A DNA stretch of 64,000 nt. Origin: Hirudo medicinalis (lineage: Eukaryota; Annelida; Clitellata; Hirudinida; Hirudinidae). How positions within the stretch are numbered: the stretch's first letter is position 1; the number at the start of each line of letters is the position of its first letter. A program made the position numbers and the translations under genes. Location: positions 1 through 64,000 of the forward strand of contig MPNW01000439.1 in assembly GCA_011800805.1 (NCBI GenBank), in the 5' to 3' direction. Positions 33,347 through 46,214 of the stretch are shown here, one piece after another. Under the pieces are notes generated by a model. That model did not search any database, had not been told where the DNA came from, and saw only the letters and a program-made list of their open reading frames with translations.

Positions 33347-33500
33347 ATGGAGAGGAGCCATTTTTCCAGTTTGAAGCTTTTCAATTTTGGGGATGGAAGG
33401 AGACATCCAGGTGGAGCAGCCGTGATGTCCGTGAGTGGTCAAATGATCGCCATTGCTTCCATCTACCTGTTGTTCCTGTGGCCGGTGCCGATTTTATCCG
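33347..33500 (+). CDS. Candidate distal first exon of the Ig-domain gene
   Basis: ATG at 33347 opens 51 codons ending in a hydrophobic stretch (MIAIASIYLLFLWPVPILS), then a GT donor (G|GTAAATG) in phase 1. That phase fits exactly with the first Ig exon at 46215, giving ...ILSGYEPSFDVP. A second internal ATG (MSVSGQM...) would give a cleaner signal peptide. The implied intron is 12.7 kb. It competes with, or is an alternative to, the candidate exon at 43141. It could also be chance. Confidence 0.5.
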
Positions 33501-33691
33501 GTAAATGTAATTTTTATTTCGCTTGATTTTCTGAATAAGTGAGCCTGTTGGTTAATGTTAGTTTTAAAAGTCGTTGGATCAGGAAGAAGATGAAGAAGCG
33601 TATTGTTGATATTTCGTCTTTTCAACTCAACAAACTGGTTTAAATAACATTTATGACTGTATCCATCGTTATTAACAGATCTATTTGTCTA

Positions 33692-33757
33692 TTAAGCTTT
33701 AAAATACTGACAATTAAACTGTAATTAAGCTTTAAAATACTGACAATTAAACTGTAA
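33692..33757. repeat. 33-bp tandem duplication
   Basis: The segment beginning ATTAAGCTTTAAAATACTGA is present twice in direct succession with essentially no change, suggesting a recent duplication. Confidence 0.8.
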
Positions 33758-33985
33758 TTGCTAAAGAAATAAGCGATGAAAAATGTCGTCTTCAGTTTTG
33801 TCAAAAGAGTCGTGGTTGTGATTCCTTTTCGTCTTCTGCCAGGTGATTCTTCATGTGGATTTCATTTTATAGAATATTTTTCAAGAAATTCATTCCAAGA
33901 CCTTTTAAATGATTTAATTATTTAGTAATAATTACTTTCATAATTAATGGCTTCATTATTATCATCATCACAAATATTTATTGCC

Positions 33986-34082
<97 letters not shown>

Positions 34083-34100
34083 TATTATTTATTATTATTA

Positions 34101-34152
<52 letters not shown>
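33986..34152. repeat. ATT microsatellite
   Basis: About 165 bases of nearly pure ATT units with two short ATTT interruptions. Confidence 0.95.
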
Positions 34153-34153
<1 letters not shown>

Positions 34154-35242
34154 AACTTATTGGTCCACTACTAGTTGTGATGATGAAATTATTGGAGTAT
34201 TTTGTACAGGTTGAACAAAAAATACTTGTTGAGATAATGTTCAAGTTGTCGAAAATCATTATAAATTTAATTTATTTAATTTTTAATTGCAGTGCTTTAT
34301 TATTAATATGAAATTACAAGGAATTAAGTACAAGGTTATTGTGGAATTAAAATTAAAAACAACATTAAATAATCACTTAAAATTGCCATTTAAACTCCGG
34401 AAATCGGTATAAATATATTTCAATTTGAAAATCATGATTTTGATCAATTGAGTGAGTGAGTGAGTGAGTGGGTGGGTGGATGAATGAATGAGTGCACGGA
34501 ATTTTATATCCAATCTTTCAACAACATTCAAACATGCATATCAATAACTCAACATGCGAATATGTGACAAATGCGTGTGTTCTACACCAACATGTGCACA
34601 GTGGGTTCTAACGTGCTCTGAAGGAGAAAAGAGCGTGTATAACATATGATAATATATGCAGAGCTGGATTCTCTTTCAATTTAATCTTACGGGAAGCCTG
34701 GCAATTGGAAATGGCATGGGGGCGATAATGCACAACAAAGAACTGAAATTCGAATCTCATTCGCTATTCATCAATCCAGGCATTTTCTTCGGCATCGCCG
34801 GAGTAAGGCAGACGATCACTCTGTTGCAACTTCCTGTTGCTCCCTGGAAAACCGTGACTTTCCATCCTTGGATGCTGGAGAGGTAGTTCGGATGAATGAG
34901 ATTCAACCTGTCTGGTGGAATGATGATTCAATCACTTTGAGGAACAGAACAAAGAGATTGGTTTCAAAGGTTCGAGCTAAAAAACGTGCACCCCACTGCA
35001 CGCCCTATCACACTCCTAATTTCATCCACACAAGCCATAACAGTCACCCTGTTGTACCCTCTGGCGAGTTTGGATCGAATTAATGAGGGACCCTGAAGAA
35101 CTCAGAAGCAGTGAACGATCAAATAAAGGCAGCTCCTCGACGGATTCAAATCTCTTCCTATCGTCTGCTTCGTTTGGCGCTCTTTTGTTTTATGTCCTCT
35201 CATCTTGATAACCGGAGTGGTCACTCAATTTGAGGCCGTGGA

Positions 35243-35500
35243 GAGATGATGATGATGATGATGATGATGAAGATGATGATGCTGCTGCTGCTGATGATGA
35301 TGATGGTGGTGGTGACAATGACGAGCAGTGGTAGTTGTCATGGCAACGCTGACGAGGGGCTGGATTCAGAGTAGGAGGTAATGCTGATCCTAGCATAAAT
35401 GCACCGGTCACTGTGTTGTTGATGATGAGGATGATGGCGAAGGCGATGATTATGATAATGGTGATAATGATGCTGATGATGATGACTGAGGTCATTTTAG
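35243..35500. repeat. GAT/GCT-rich tracts
   Basis: A GATGAT run with a GCT island at 35245-35313 and a looser GAT-rich stretch at 35418-35495. Poly-Ser and poly-Asp frames across it are artefacts. Confidence 0.85.
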
Positions 35501-36061
35501 TAAATCGAGTGGTTCGAAACGATGACTTCTGATTAAACTGAAACCTGAAGTCATCCGTTTCACCTCCGGGGGGGCAAATTTTTCTCCAAACTTTTGGAGC
35601 ACTTGATGGGCTGACGGCACTCCCCACCTGGATTGATGTTCACTCGTCAGTGTGCGTGGAGGCCTGCAGAGGAGTGCGATGGTTTTCTTGATGGGTCTCA
35701 GAGAGAAGTGATGGCGACGCTTTTCCACTTTTGTGGCATCAATAAAACAACACTGGAGAGGGTTTGTAGGCGTGGAGTGAATTCATTAAAAGAGGGCTGA
35801 GGAGATTGCTTCTTAAAACAAACGTCACGGGAGTGGGGTGTTGTGAGCCCAGCCTCAGCAGGTTTCCTGGTCACTTTTGGAGCTTCTACTTATTTTCTTG
35901 TTTTTTTTTGAGTTATTTTTAATTTAATTCATCTAAAATCTCCTGTTTCTTAGCAGAAATTCTGTTGATTTCGCTTTATTTGCATCCAAGTAGTTCGTCA
36001 ATCAGGTCACATTTTCGAGATCCACGAGGAGTTTGTGCTGATGAATTCGATGTTGTCGACG

Positions 36062-36102
36062 TTGATGACGATGACGATGATGACGACGACGACGACGACG
36101 AC

Positions 36103-36137
<35 letters not shown>

Positions 36138-36138
36138 C
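36062..36138. repeat. GAC/GAT trinucleotide tract
   Basis: Runs of GAC followed by GAT. A flanking plus-strand frame reads poly-Asp, but no start, splice context or homology supports a protein. Confidence 0.9.
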
Positions 36139-36496
36139 TCAGGCGATAATAAGCACATTCGAAGCCGAACCTAATCTCGGCAAACAAAGAATGCATAAAA
36201 TCCTCCGCGAAAATTTTAAATTAATAAAAGAGGCCGGTGTTACGTCAACCCGATGTTTACGGGGCACTTAAACCCGTCCACCCCTGTGTATCTCTTCATT
36301 TCTCCGCGGTTCCAGATTTCCCAAACGGATGCGATGGCTTCTTTCCATTACCGAACAAACTGTGAATATTTGCCTGAAATCCTGAATGAACGTTCAGCCA
36401 CAAGGCGAGTTTTGCCGTTGACGATGAAGTCAACAAACATGTCGACGAAAAGTTCAGAACAATTTGAAGGAGTAAAACGTTTCTGTAGCAGTAGCC

Positions 36497-36497
<1 letters not shown>

Positions 36498-36559
<62 letters not shown>

Positions 36560-37990
36560 GTTATTATTATTAATCATTATTATTATTATTATTACTCGTA
36601 TTGTTATGATTTCTATTATTGTTATTATTATTTCATTATTATTGCTATTATTATCGTTATTATTACTATTATACTATCATTACTATTATTTGCATTATTA
36701 CTAATATTTTTAATGTTGTTATTATTATTAATCATTATTATTATTATTATTATTACTCGTATTGTTATGATTTCTATTATTGTTATTATTATTTTATTAT
36801 TATTGCTATTATTATCGTTATTATTACTGTTATACTATCATTACTATTATTTGCATTATTACTAATATTTTTATTGTTGTTATTATTAATCATTATTATT
36901 ATTATTACTAGTATTGTTATGATTTTTATTATTGTTATTATTATTTTACTATTATTGCTATTAATATCGTTATTATTACTTTTATACTATCATTACTATT
37001 ATTTGCATTATTACTAATATTTTTATTGTTGTTATTATTCTTAATCATTATTTTTATTATTATTATTACTCGTATTGTTATGATTTCTATTATTGTTATT
37101 ATTATTTTATTAATATTGCTATTATTATCGTTATTATTACTATTATACTATCATTACTATTATATGCATTATTACTAATATTTTTATTGTTGTTATTATT
37201 AATCATAAATTATTATTATTACTAGTATTGTTATGATTTATATTATTGTTATTATTATTTTATTATTATTTATATATTATTGTTATTATTATTTTATTAT
37301 TATTGCTATGATTATAGTTATTATTACTATTATACTATCATTACTATTATTTGCAATATTACTAATATTTTTATTGTTGTTATTATTAATCATTATTATT
37401 ATTATTACTAGTATTGTTATGATTTTTATTATTGTTATTATTATTTTATTATTATTGCTATTATTATCGTTATTATTACTATTATACTATCATTACTATT
37501 ATTTGCATTATTACTAATATTTTTATTGTTGTTATTATTAATCATTANNNNNNNNNNNNNNNNNNNNNNNNNNNNNNNNNNNNNNNNNNNNNNNNNNNNN
37601 NNNNNNNNNNNNNNNNNNNNNNNNNNNNNNNNNNNNNNNNNNNNNNNNNNNNNNNNNNNNNNNNNNNNNNNNNNNNNNNNNNNNNNNNNNNNNNNNNNNN
37701 NNNNNNNNNNNNNNNNNNNNNNNNNNNNNNNNNNNNNNNNNNNNNNNNNNNNNNNNNNNNNNNNNNNNNNNNNNNNNNNNNNNNNNNNNNNNNNNNNNNN
37801 NNNNNNNNNNNNNNNNNNNNNNNNNNNNNNNNNNNNNNNNNNNNNNNNNNNNNNNNNNNNNNNNNNNNNNNNNNNNNNNNNNNNNNNNNNNNNNNNNNNN
37901 NNNNNNNNNNNNNNNNNNNNNNNNNNNNNNNNNNNNNNNNNNNNNNNNNNNNNNNNNNNNNNNNNNNNNNNNNNNNNNNNNNNNNNNNNN
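36498..37990. repeat. Higher-order ATT-rich tandem array with a 443-base gap
   Basis: After a pure ATT run (36498-36570) comes a compound unit of about 152-186 bases holding ACTCGTATTGTTATGATT (or ACTAGTATTG...), ACTATCATTACTATTATTTG and TTTTTATTGTTG. The first motif recurs at 36594, 36755, 36907, 37068, 37221 and 37407, so at least six units are present. Unknown bases fill 37548-37990. The array is probably longer than drawn. Confidence 0.88.
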
Positions 37991-38005
37991 ATTGTTATTA
38001 TTGTT

Positions 38006-38082
<77 letters not shown>

Positions 38083-38083
38083 T
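38006..38083. repeat. ATC trinucleotide tract
   Basis: About 25 perfect ATC units just right of the gap. The adjoining frames are homopolymer artefacts. Confidence 0.95.
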
Positions 38084-38099
38084 ATTACTGTTGTTTTAA

Positions 38100-39701
38100 G
38101 CGAGGCAGTTGAACCTTTAACTCCAGAAATTAACAACTTTCGAAGCAAAATTAGAAACATGTGTCGGACTGTCATCTGTGATTTTTCGTGTCCCACTTTT
38201 TTTCACTAATGAGTTCATCATCGTCGTCATCATTATCAATTACAGCATGAGAGTCATCGTCATTGTTTTCATCATCATCTCTTTCGTTAATGGCAAAAGG
38301 TAAAAAATCTTTTATGAAATCATGGACTGGTAGTTGTTAAAAGAACAGAAAACAGCAACGAAAATAAAAAATCACACGAAACGAGAAGCAAACTTAAAAA
38401 CAGCAGGCTGGGTTTTCCAGGCAAATTGGCTCGTTATTAATCTGTAAACTCCTCGATAGTTGAGCTCAGCTGATAGGCTTCAAAGAGAAATGATTTTCAA
38501 GAGGCAAGGTGAGAGCCGAGAAAAATGGCGATCATCACTCGGTTTGTGGAACACGTGTGTGAATTTTAATATCCTTCCCGCTTAATTCGATATCGTCGAC
38601 CGACCAATGTAGAGATACGACCGGTGCAGTATAAACAAATAAGTCACATTTTGATTAAGCACGATGACGTCAAAGGGTCATGTGACCCAACGAGGCTGTT
38701 GTGATTCGTCGCCTGCAAGACAAACAAGGTGGGACTTTTATCAAAGTTCGTGTGACAAGCAACATCAACATCGCCAACTACACCGACAGCATAAACGACA
38801 GCAACATCATCGTCGTCAATTTCTAACCAACAATGGCAACTCTACCAATACACTTTGGCGTCTATTAGAATGACATTAACTATGTATGAGCATGTAGAAA
38901 CTGTTGGTAACAAGATCAGCAAAGATCAACAAAGATCAACAAGTGATGATGATGATGATGACGATGATGATAACGATGCTAAGGACAAATAATTATTTAT
39001 TAATAATGGTAACAATGTGACGATGCAACCAGGTAGGCAGTGGTTGCACGGACGACCCAAAAGCATTAACATCCAAACATGCGAACAGTTCGTCAACCAG
39101 GTAAAATGTCCTGAGGCTTTTCTGTGAACGTTGTTTGCAGAGGGAGATCGTGAAACTTTTTGAAACAAAAAAATTGCTTTAAGCAGCATTTGATCAATCA
39201 TTTAACTATTATAAATATAATTATAATATTATAAATAAATTATGATAAAATAACAAGTACAAACTGCAATTGTTTAGCTTAAAAGCAGCTGATCGTCAGT
39301 GTCGAGTTAGTGGCGGATGAAACCGAAAGCACTTCAGACTCATCCACAGCCTCCGTTTCCATGGCAACAGCATCACTCCAGAATCATGGAGTCGTTTAAT
39401 TGCCTTCTTTCCTAACTTTTACTGTTGACCACACGTGGTCCACTTTTCAACGGAAGTCCGATGCTGGAGATTCGGTTGATGATGATGATGTTGATGATGA
39501 TGACGACGACGACGATGATGATGACGATGATGACGACGACGACAATGGTTATGAGAGCGACGACTAGCCACTAAAAGATAGAGAAAAACGGTCTTTCAAT
39601 CAAGTGTTGGACAATTTGGCATGACACCTGATGGAGTCTCACGCAACTTGACACCTCAACTTTTTCCTTCTTTCTCTCCTTTCAACTTCCCCAGGATAAC
39701 C

Positions 39702-39733
<32 letters not shown>

Positions 39734-42700
39734 AATTTCAAAAATTAGTCATTCAAATAAATTAATTAACCCCTAGAAAATTAATTTCACCAATTAAAAC
39801 AAATTGCAATTGTCCTTCAACTGTGACCGACAATTAAGAGGCAGGATTTCGGTCCCCGACGTCTGCCTCGACACTGGCAGCAGTTCCCGAGGAGGAGACA
39901 TTACGTGGACCACAGTAGCAGCTGTTGGTTCTCATCAGTATTCGGGAGAGGAATGAGCCAATGCAAATGTCAGCCAACAATCCATCACTCCGCTTCTACT
40001 TCAGCAGCAGTTCTCCAAACCCTTCCTTATTAATATGCCCATGTAAATGCCGGCTCTTCGTTGAGCAAAAAATGATTTAATGATCGGCAACAATCTTCTT
40101 GTATTTTTTATTTTTCACTTTATGTTTTTTTTTTCTGAGCGGGAAATTATTATTATTATTATTTTTATTTTATTTAATTCCATGAAAAATTCGTTTTCTT
40201 CGAAAAATAATCTTCGTCGGTCTTAAATGATTTCTTGTTAAATATTGTCCGCCTGCTCATTTCATACATTTGACGTCATGTTTCGCTGGCCATATGTTCC
40301 CACTTTGATTAGTTTCTGCATTCCTCGCAATTATTATCATCATCATCATCATCATCATCGCCATCGCCATCAAAACTTATCATCACTATCTCCATGATTA
40401 TGTCGCAAGAAATATATAATCACAGAAACAAACCAAACTTCAACATTGTTTGCATCACCATGGTTAATGCTAATGCGTCCAACAAAAAAATTAAAATTTT
40501 ATGAATATTCTTTCTTTGGGTTCAAAGTTCAAAGAAACGACCCACAAAAATGGCTTCACAGGTGGTATAAAACAACAAAGTTGGCATGCTACCACCTGGC
40601 CTAGTGGTTAAGACATCCACCTTTCACATTTGCAGAGGACTTTTCTGAGACATCAAGTTACAAATTTACACACACACGCACACACGCACGCACGCGCACA
40701 CACACACACTATAAACTGGTGTTTTATCAGCTAATTTAACATGTGTTAATTTCACTAAAGTTCAAAAGGTCAGAAAGAAGGTTTTTTTTTGCGAGAGAAA
40801 TCATGCTCATGAGATGGTCACGTGATATTGGAAAGATACACGTTCATTGGACGATTAGTTTATTTTTCAAGTTAGTCAATCTCTTCTCTGAAGACCAACC
40901 TACAAGGTAGACCTATAACGATCATATTTCAAATTCAAAATTCAATTTCACCACCATCACATTGATAATGTATTTAAAATATCACGAGAGGTTTCGATCT
41001 GTGGTTGAAATTCAACTAGAGCTCGTGACTTTTTTATGGGACATGTAGAAGCCGTTGAGTAAGTAATGTTATGGAATGGTAATACTAACTAATTATTACT
41101 AATTATGGCGCTCGTTTACACATTGGCCACTGTTCGGATGTACTCGCCAGATGGAAGAAGCTGTGGCAGGTAAAGTTGGTTCTTGAAAAGATGGCGGGAA
41201 GTCGTAGGTCTTCAATCAATCGGAGGAGATGGAAATCGGAGAGGATTGATGGTTGGAAGAACTGGGAGTGGAAAACAGTTTCTGGAAAAATGTTTTATCA
41301 GCTAACCGGTGCTGAAGCAATGTGGGTTCTTTTAATTAAAAGATCAGTAATTCATTATTATTATTGGATGCGAGTGGTGTTGATGATGATGATGATGATG
41401 ATGTTGATGGCGATGGTTATGGTGGAGCTGCTGGAGGTGACGATGACGATGTCTGAACTAATGTGCTGGGAGTCTGGAAACAAATATGCTCTGAAATGAA
41501 ACCCGGTTCTCAAATTTCACGCGGAAAATAATTGACCGAACCCTGGAAAGGTCAAACAATTTCACTCCGACGACCAGATGACCGAGTGTTTTTGGGACTC
41601 ATTTTCTCCTTATTTCTCCGCAAAATGTGGAAGCGGTTTCCACTAACCCCTCTCGAGGTATCCTGGATCAGATATCACTCCATTCATCCACCTGGACTTC
41701 TGCTGACCATCCTTCGCTTCCTGAAAGCTAGATGTCATAGCCGTCAACAATCGAGAAGTTTCCAAACTTTTTTTGACATTTGAATTATCTTTGGTAATAA
41801 ATTATTCACGAATAACAATTTCTGTATTTGATTTATATCGAACGAATTTATTTATTTAATTCTTTATTTAGTTATTGTTAAGAAGTTAGATCAATTGACA
41901 AGTTCCCGACGAACGGAATTGAGTGAGACTCGCATGGAGCTGTTTTATTCCAGTCGTTAGGGGAGCAGACGGATTGTAAATTTGCCGGGAGGTGGGAAGG
42001 CAATTAGTGACACCTGGGGATTGAATTGAAATGTCAGCAGGAGAATTAAGTCGTAAAATATTCTCCTTTCTGGTGACATTAAAAAATATTTGTATTTACC
42101 TTACTGTGTGGAATTAGAAATTCAAAATAACTGTCTATATTATGATAATTATGTACTTAGTTCTGGATTAACTTCTCATTAAATAAAAATAAAATTTCGA
42201 TGCAAAAAGTGGTATGTCTCAATACCGACTGTTCAATTATTCATCTAATTTATTTTACGATCAATAAAGTTTTTAGAAATTAACCAGACTAATTAAGTAA
42301 ACACCGCAGATGTTTATGTAATCTCTTTATTAACGTTTCTTTTCTATTTTTATTAGATAAACCTGCACTCAGACATTTGCTGAAAGTCACTATAACAGCA
42401 TCCTTATCGATTTGAAAGAGCGCTCTCTATCGGCAGGATAATTAGTATAAATGAGGATGATTTATGACATGATTTGATTCACGCAACCACCCGTCGGTGG
42501 GCGGATGGGTGGATAGACTCCCCTGTATGACTTTGATTCCTCGTTCTCTCAATTCGACCATTGTCTTTCAATCTATCTTTTCGTTGATGATTTTCATTGT
42601 TCAAGATTAATTCGAAAAATTATTTTGTTAATATTATTATTATTATTATTGTTGTTGTTGTTGTTGTTGTTAATTGTTTTTAAAATATTATTGATAAATT

Positions 42701-42870
42701 ATTTTACGACGTTGAATATTTTTACAAATGTTGTGTTTCTTGAGAATTGGCTGAGGTTATAACTAAAATTATAGTCATAATAACAACAATAATAACAGAT
42801 ATGATATTATGACGGATTAAGACAGCGGCATCAAAATGAACTCTGCCAATCCAAGTTCATTGAATTCTTC
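38100..42870. other. Microsatellite-rich intergenic or intronic stretch
   Basis: No coding exon is supported. It lies within the 12.7-kb intron if the distal first exon is used. Tracts include GAT/GAC at 38944-38975 and 39476-39543, CAA at 39698-39733, ATC at 40330-40360, CA/CG at 40668-40709 and GAT at 41382-41405. A SINE-like element at 40597 is listed separately. Confidence 0.6.
40590..40710 (+). mobile_element. tRNA-derived SINE-like element
   Basis: TGGCCTAGTGGTTAAGAC at 40597-40614 matches an RNA polymerase III A box in a tRNA-like context. It is followed by a short tRNA-unlike body and a CA-rich tail. The B box is weak, so this is a degraded copy or a partial hit. Confidence 0.5.
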
Positions 42871-42876
42871 TGCCAG

Positions 42877-42884
42877 TATATAAA
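42877..42884 (+). promoter_or_regulatory. Candidate TATA box for the Ig-domain gene
   Basis: TATATAAA lies 257 bases upstream of the candidate signal-peptide exon at 43141. Transcription would start near 42910. Two short upstream open frames (starting at 42916 and 43121) would then lie in the leader. Confidence 0.4.
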
Positions 42885-43140
42885 CCTCAGAGCTCACGTC
42901 TGACACACCTTTTCATGGGAACCTGTTTGAACGACGTCGTTTCCGGATTGATTGCAACTCCAAATCCTTCGTCTGCAGTTGCTCTATTCCGGGATAATTC
43001 AGTTTTTAGGATGTCATCGGTATTGGCGCGAAACAGTATCATCTGACGATTTTAATTTCATAGAGATGGTTGCAATAGATTTTGAGTTTGCTTAAGTAGT
43101 CTACACATGTTTTTTGTACGATGAAGATTGCACAGCAGAA

Positions 43141-43192
43141 ATGCTTATAAGACAAGTCCTGGCCTTCACATTTATGCTTCTTGTACTTTACG
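43141..43192 (+). CDS. Candidate proximal first exon of the Ig-domain gene
   Basis: ATG at 43141 opens 17 codons (MLIRQVLAFTFMLLVLY) that form a compact, strongly hydrophobic signal peptide, then a strong donor (G|GTGAGT) in phase 1. This joins in frame to the exon at 46215 across a 3.0-kb intron. With it the mature product is the same and the precursor is 389 residues. I rate it slightly above the distal exon because of the better donor, shorter intron and nearby TATA box. Confidence 0.6.
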
Positions 43193-43879
43193 GTGAGTTG
43201 CCAAAAGTCGTCTCTTGGAGGACTGATTGACTCCAAAGGTGCGAATGAATCTTTTCTTAACAGTTGAGCGATCCTCCTGTGACCTCTACGAATATACGTC
43301 CGACGACGAAGACGACGATGAAGACGAAGATGAATCGGGTCAAAGTTTTGTTACTTCTGCTTTTGTCTTCCCCAATCACTCCCCTCTTCCTGTGTCTTTC
43401 ATTGAGATGTCAATCAGAAATGAAATTATAATAAAATAAAGTAAAATGATAAAGGAATATGAATTCTTTCTTTGAATTTGGAATTGTAATTCTGTGCATG
43501 TTAATGAAGTTTCAGATGACCAACCTCCGCTTAAATGAGAAATTTGGAGACTCATTTCTTGGTGAGCCAAGCGTTGACTTAAATAACCAATAAATTCCTT
43601 CGTAATTAATAACTATCATTATTGCATTTTTGAATTGTTATGTTACGTAATCAACTTAGGCATTATATTAAATTATGCTGACAATTAAATGTTTAAATTA
43701 ATAATTCTAAACAAATTAAAATTAAATTTCTTAAATTTTTGACGATTAAATTTTTATTGGTCACAAAATAAATTCCTATCAACCTCACGACAATAACTTA
43801 AGGAATGCTCTCAAACGTTGGAAGAATACTTATGAATAAGCAGTCCAACTACATAAAATACAAAGTACCCTTTACTTAA

Positions 43880-43880
<1 letters not shown>

Positions 43881-43910
<30 letters not shown>

Positions 43911-43912
43911 TA
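43881..43912. repeat. ATT microsatellite
   Basis: Short pure ATT run in intron 1 of the Ig gene. Confidence 0.9.
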
Positions 43913-44227
43913 TAAATAATAATTACTAATAATTATATTATTATTATAACTATTTTATATCTCAACTCTTGGTTATTAAATTTTTGTTCCATAAATCCTT
44001 GGTTCAGGATTTCTTGATTTGAAGTCATTGGGTTGAGTTCGATCGCATCGTTCAAAATCGTTTGACAGGTTTTTGGTTGAAACCTCCGTGTGGAGGTGGT
44101 GGAAACATTGTTTTGTAACCTGGAGAGGACTATCTTGACTGATAGGTTGAAGGAACAAGGAAACAATTTCCATACGTCCAACATTTAAAAGACATTCTCA
44201 ACTCATTCACTCTTCTCTCCTTTTCTC

Positions 44228-44503
44228 CATCCGACCGTCTCTCCATTCATCCATCCGTCCGTCCGTCCGTCCATCCATCCATCCATCCATCCATCCATCC
44301 ATCCATCAATCCATCCATCCATCCATCCATCAATCCATCCATCCATCCATCCANTGTGTTTCGTTTTCATTTATTATTTGTTTTAAGGCGTTCAATTCGC
44401 ATTTGAAAAACTAAAATATTGTATTATTACATGATTGTCGCTAATTAATATTTGGATATTAAAGCTATTATTATTATTATTATTATCATTATTATTAAAA
44501 TTA

Positions 44504-44569
<66 letters not shown>
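44228..44569. repeat. CATC tetranucleotide tract and ATT run
   Basis: CATC/CGTC units cover 44228-44353, with one unresolved base at 44354. An ATT run with CATT interruptions follows at 44466-44569. Confidence 0.92.
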
Positions 44570-44572
<3 letters not shown>

Positions 44573-44825
44573 CCAAGCAACTGAACAGAAACGAAAGTCG
44601 TAATTCATTGTCATTCACATGAATTCATCCTGTTTGTTGAACAATTGAAAAACTCCAAGTACTTCAGACAGGATTAGATAAATTTACGTCTGCATAAATT
44701 ATGTTAATTGTACATAAATTGAATGCTAATTAGTGGACATGATAATTTACTATTGTTAATTATCAATGTCAGTAGATGCAGGGTTAAAGTTATGAAAGCC
44801 AATCATGAAGTCTTGTCTGCCAGCG

Positions 44826-45080
44826 ATGGATGGATGGATGGTTGGATGGATGGATGGATGGATGGATGGTTGGATGGATGGATGTGTTAGAAAAAGTATT
44901 TTATGAAATGAATCAAATTTTAAAATGTTAAAGTTGATGTCAGAATCTCATTCAATTAGTGAGTACAAGGCACAATGAATTTTTATTTATATTTCTTCTA
45001 TAATATAAAACAGAAAGTGCTTGTGTATGTCTGTCTGTCTGTCCATCCATCCATCCATCCATCCATCCATCCATCCATCC
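44826..45080. repeat. GGAT and CCAT tetranucleotide tracts
   Basis: GGAT units lie at 44826-44884, and the complementary CCAT units at 45041-45080. They form a potential inverted pair about 160 bases apart. Confidence 0.9.
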
Positions 45081-46214
45081 GTCCTTCATTCGTTCGTACA
45101 TTCTATTGACAAACAAAAGTCAGGCTCCGCAGCTCTCTTTTGTGTTTGGTGAATGTTTGCTCTTTTTATGAATGCGTTTTAGGATAATTAATTATTTATG
45201 TTAAGCATTGTATCATTAACATTGGTGTGAATATTAATTACGTAATTAATTACATGAATAAAGTTTTGTACTACAATAAATTATTGCAATTATTATTCGA
45301 GTAATATTTCTTTTCTGCTACAATACATTCTGTGTGTCTTTAGAATCGTATCAAATAACATGAACTCAATTGATTATTTTTAATTTTTAATTATTCTATT
45401 TTATAGAAACAACTTCATATTTATATTATCTGAATATTATAGTTCATGTTTATATTTATTTTTAACATTGGCTGGTTGGGATCAACCCCCTGACCAATGA
45501 GGGTAGCATGGCAGGACCACAGAGGTTCCTTCCTTTAATCGACTTTTCTTGTTGATATCTTGTTCTTTCCACCGTATGGATTTCCGACGAGAGATCATCA
45601 ATCTCCGACAACGGACATCACAATGGAGTGGAAAAGTTACAAATCCGAACAAAAGTTTTTCAGCTGCTCAAACCAGGTGTCCCGAGTCGGATCGACAATC
45701 AGAACGATGGATGCCCGAATGGGGAATACTGGGAGCAAAGTGGCTTTGCCCCACGTCCTTGGGGATTGCGTCTCAAACAATCTTGCTTGACAATGCTTTT
45801 CAGCTGCCCGACAATGTCGAGTTATCAATTACGAGCGGCCAACAATGGAACATTCATTTTTGCATTTAAATTAATGGTTTTCCATTCACAACTTGTCATA
45901 TGGTGGTGGAAAACAAATTTTAAAAAAATCTCATCTCTCCTTTGCCTGTTTCAACATGTCTCCTTGATTTCGCCGACGAAGTGCTAACAGAATGTTACAA
46001 GTGGTTGAATATTTCATCCTGCCTCACGGGAGCTTAATTGTATGTTTCTGGCCAATTATTCTTCCTCTGGAAGAATTTCAAACCAATATAACCTTGGGTG
46101 GTAGTATTGGTGATTCAATATTGTACGTAACATCTGCATGTTTACCGTTTGACATCCTTATAAATATTAATCGATGGCATGACCTATCTTAATCGATGAC
46201 ATTTCAAGTTGCAG

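Noticed and set aside
33128..33442. 104-codon minus-strand open frame
   Set aside because: No motif or splice context. The plus strand holds a better candidate, the signal-peptide exon.
36035..38209. Long open frames (up to about 250 codons) rich in Asp, Met, Tyr or Ile
   Set aside because: They cover GAT/ATT/ATC repeats and unknown bases only.
45549..45987. Overlapping plus-strand open frames before the first Ig exon
   Set aside because: Three frames are open at once and none matches an Ig domain or signal peptide.
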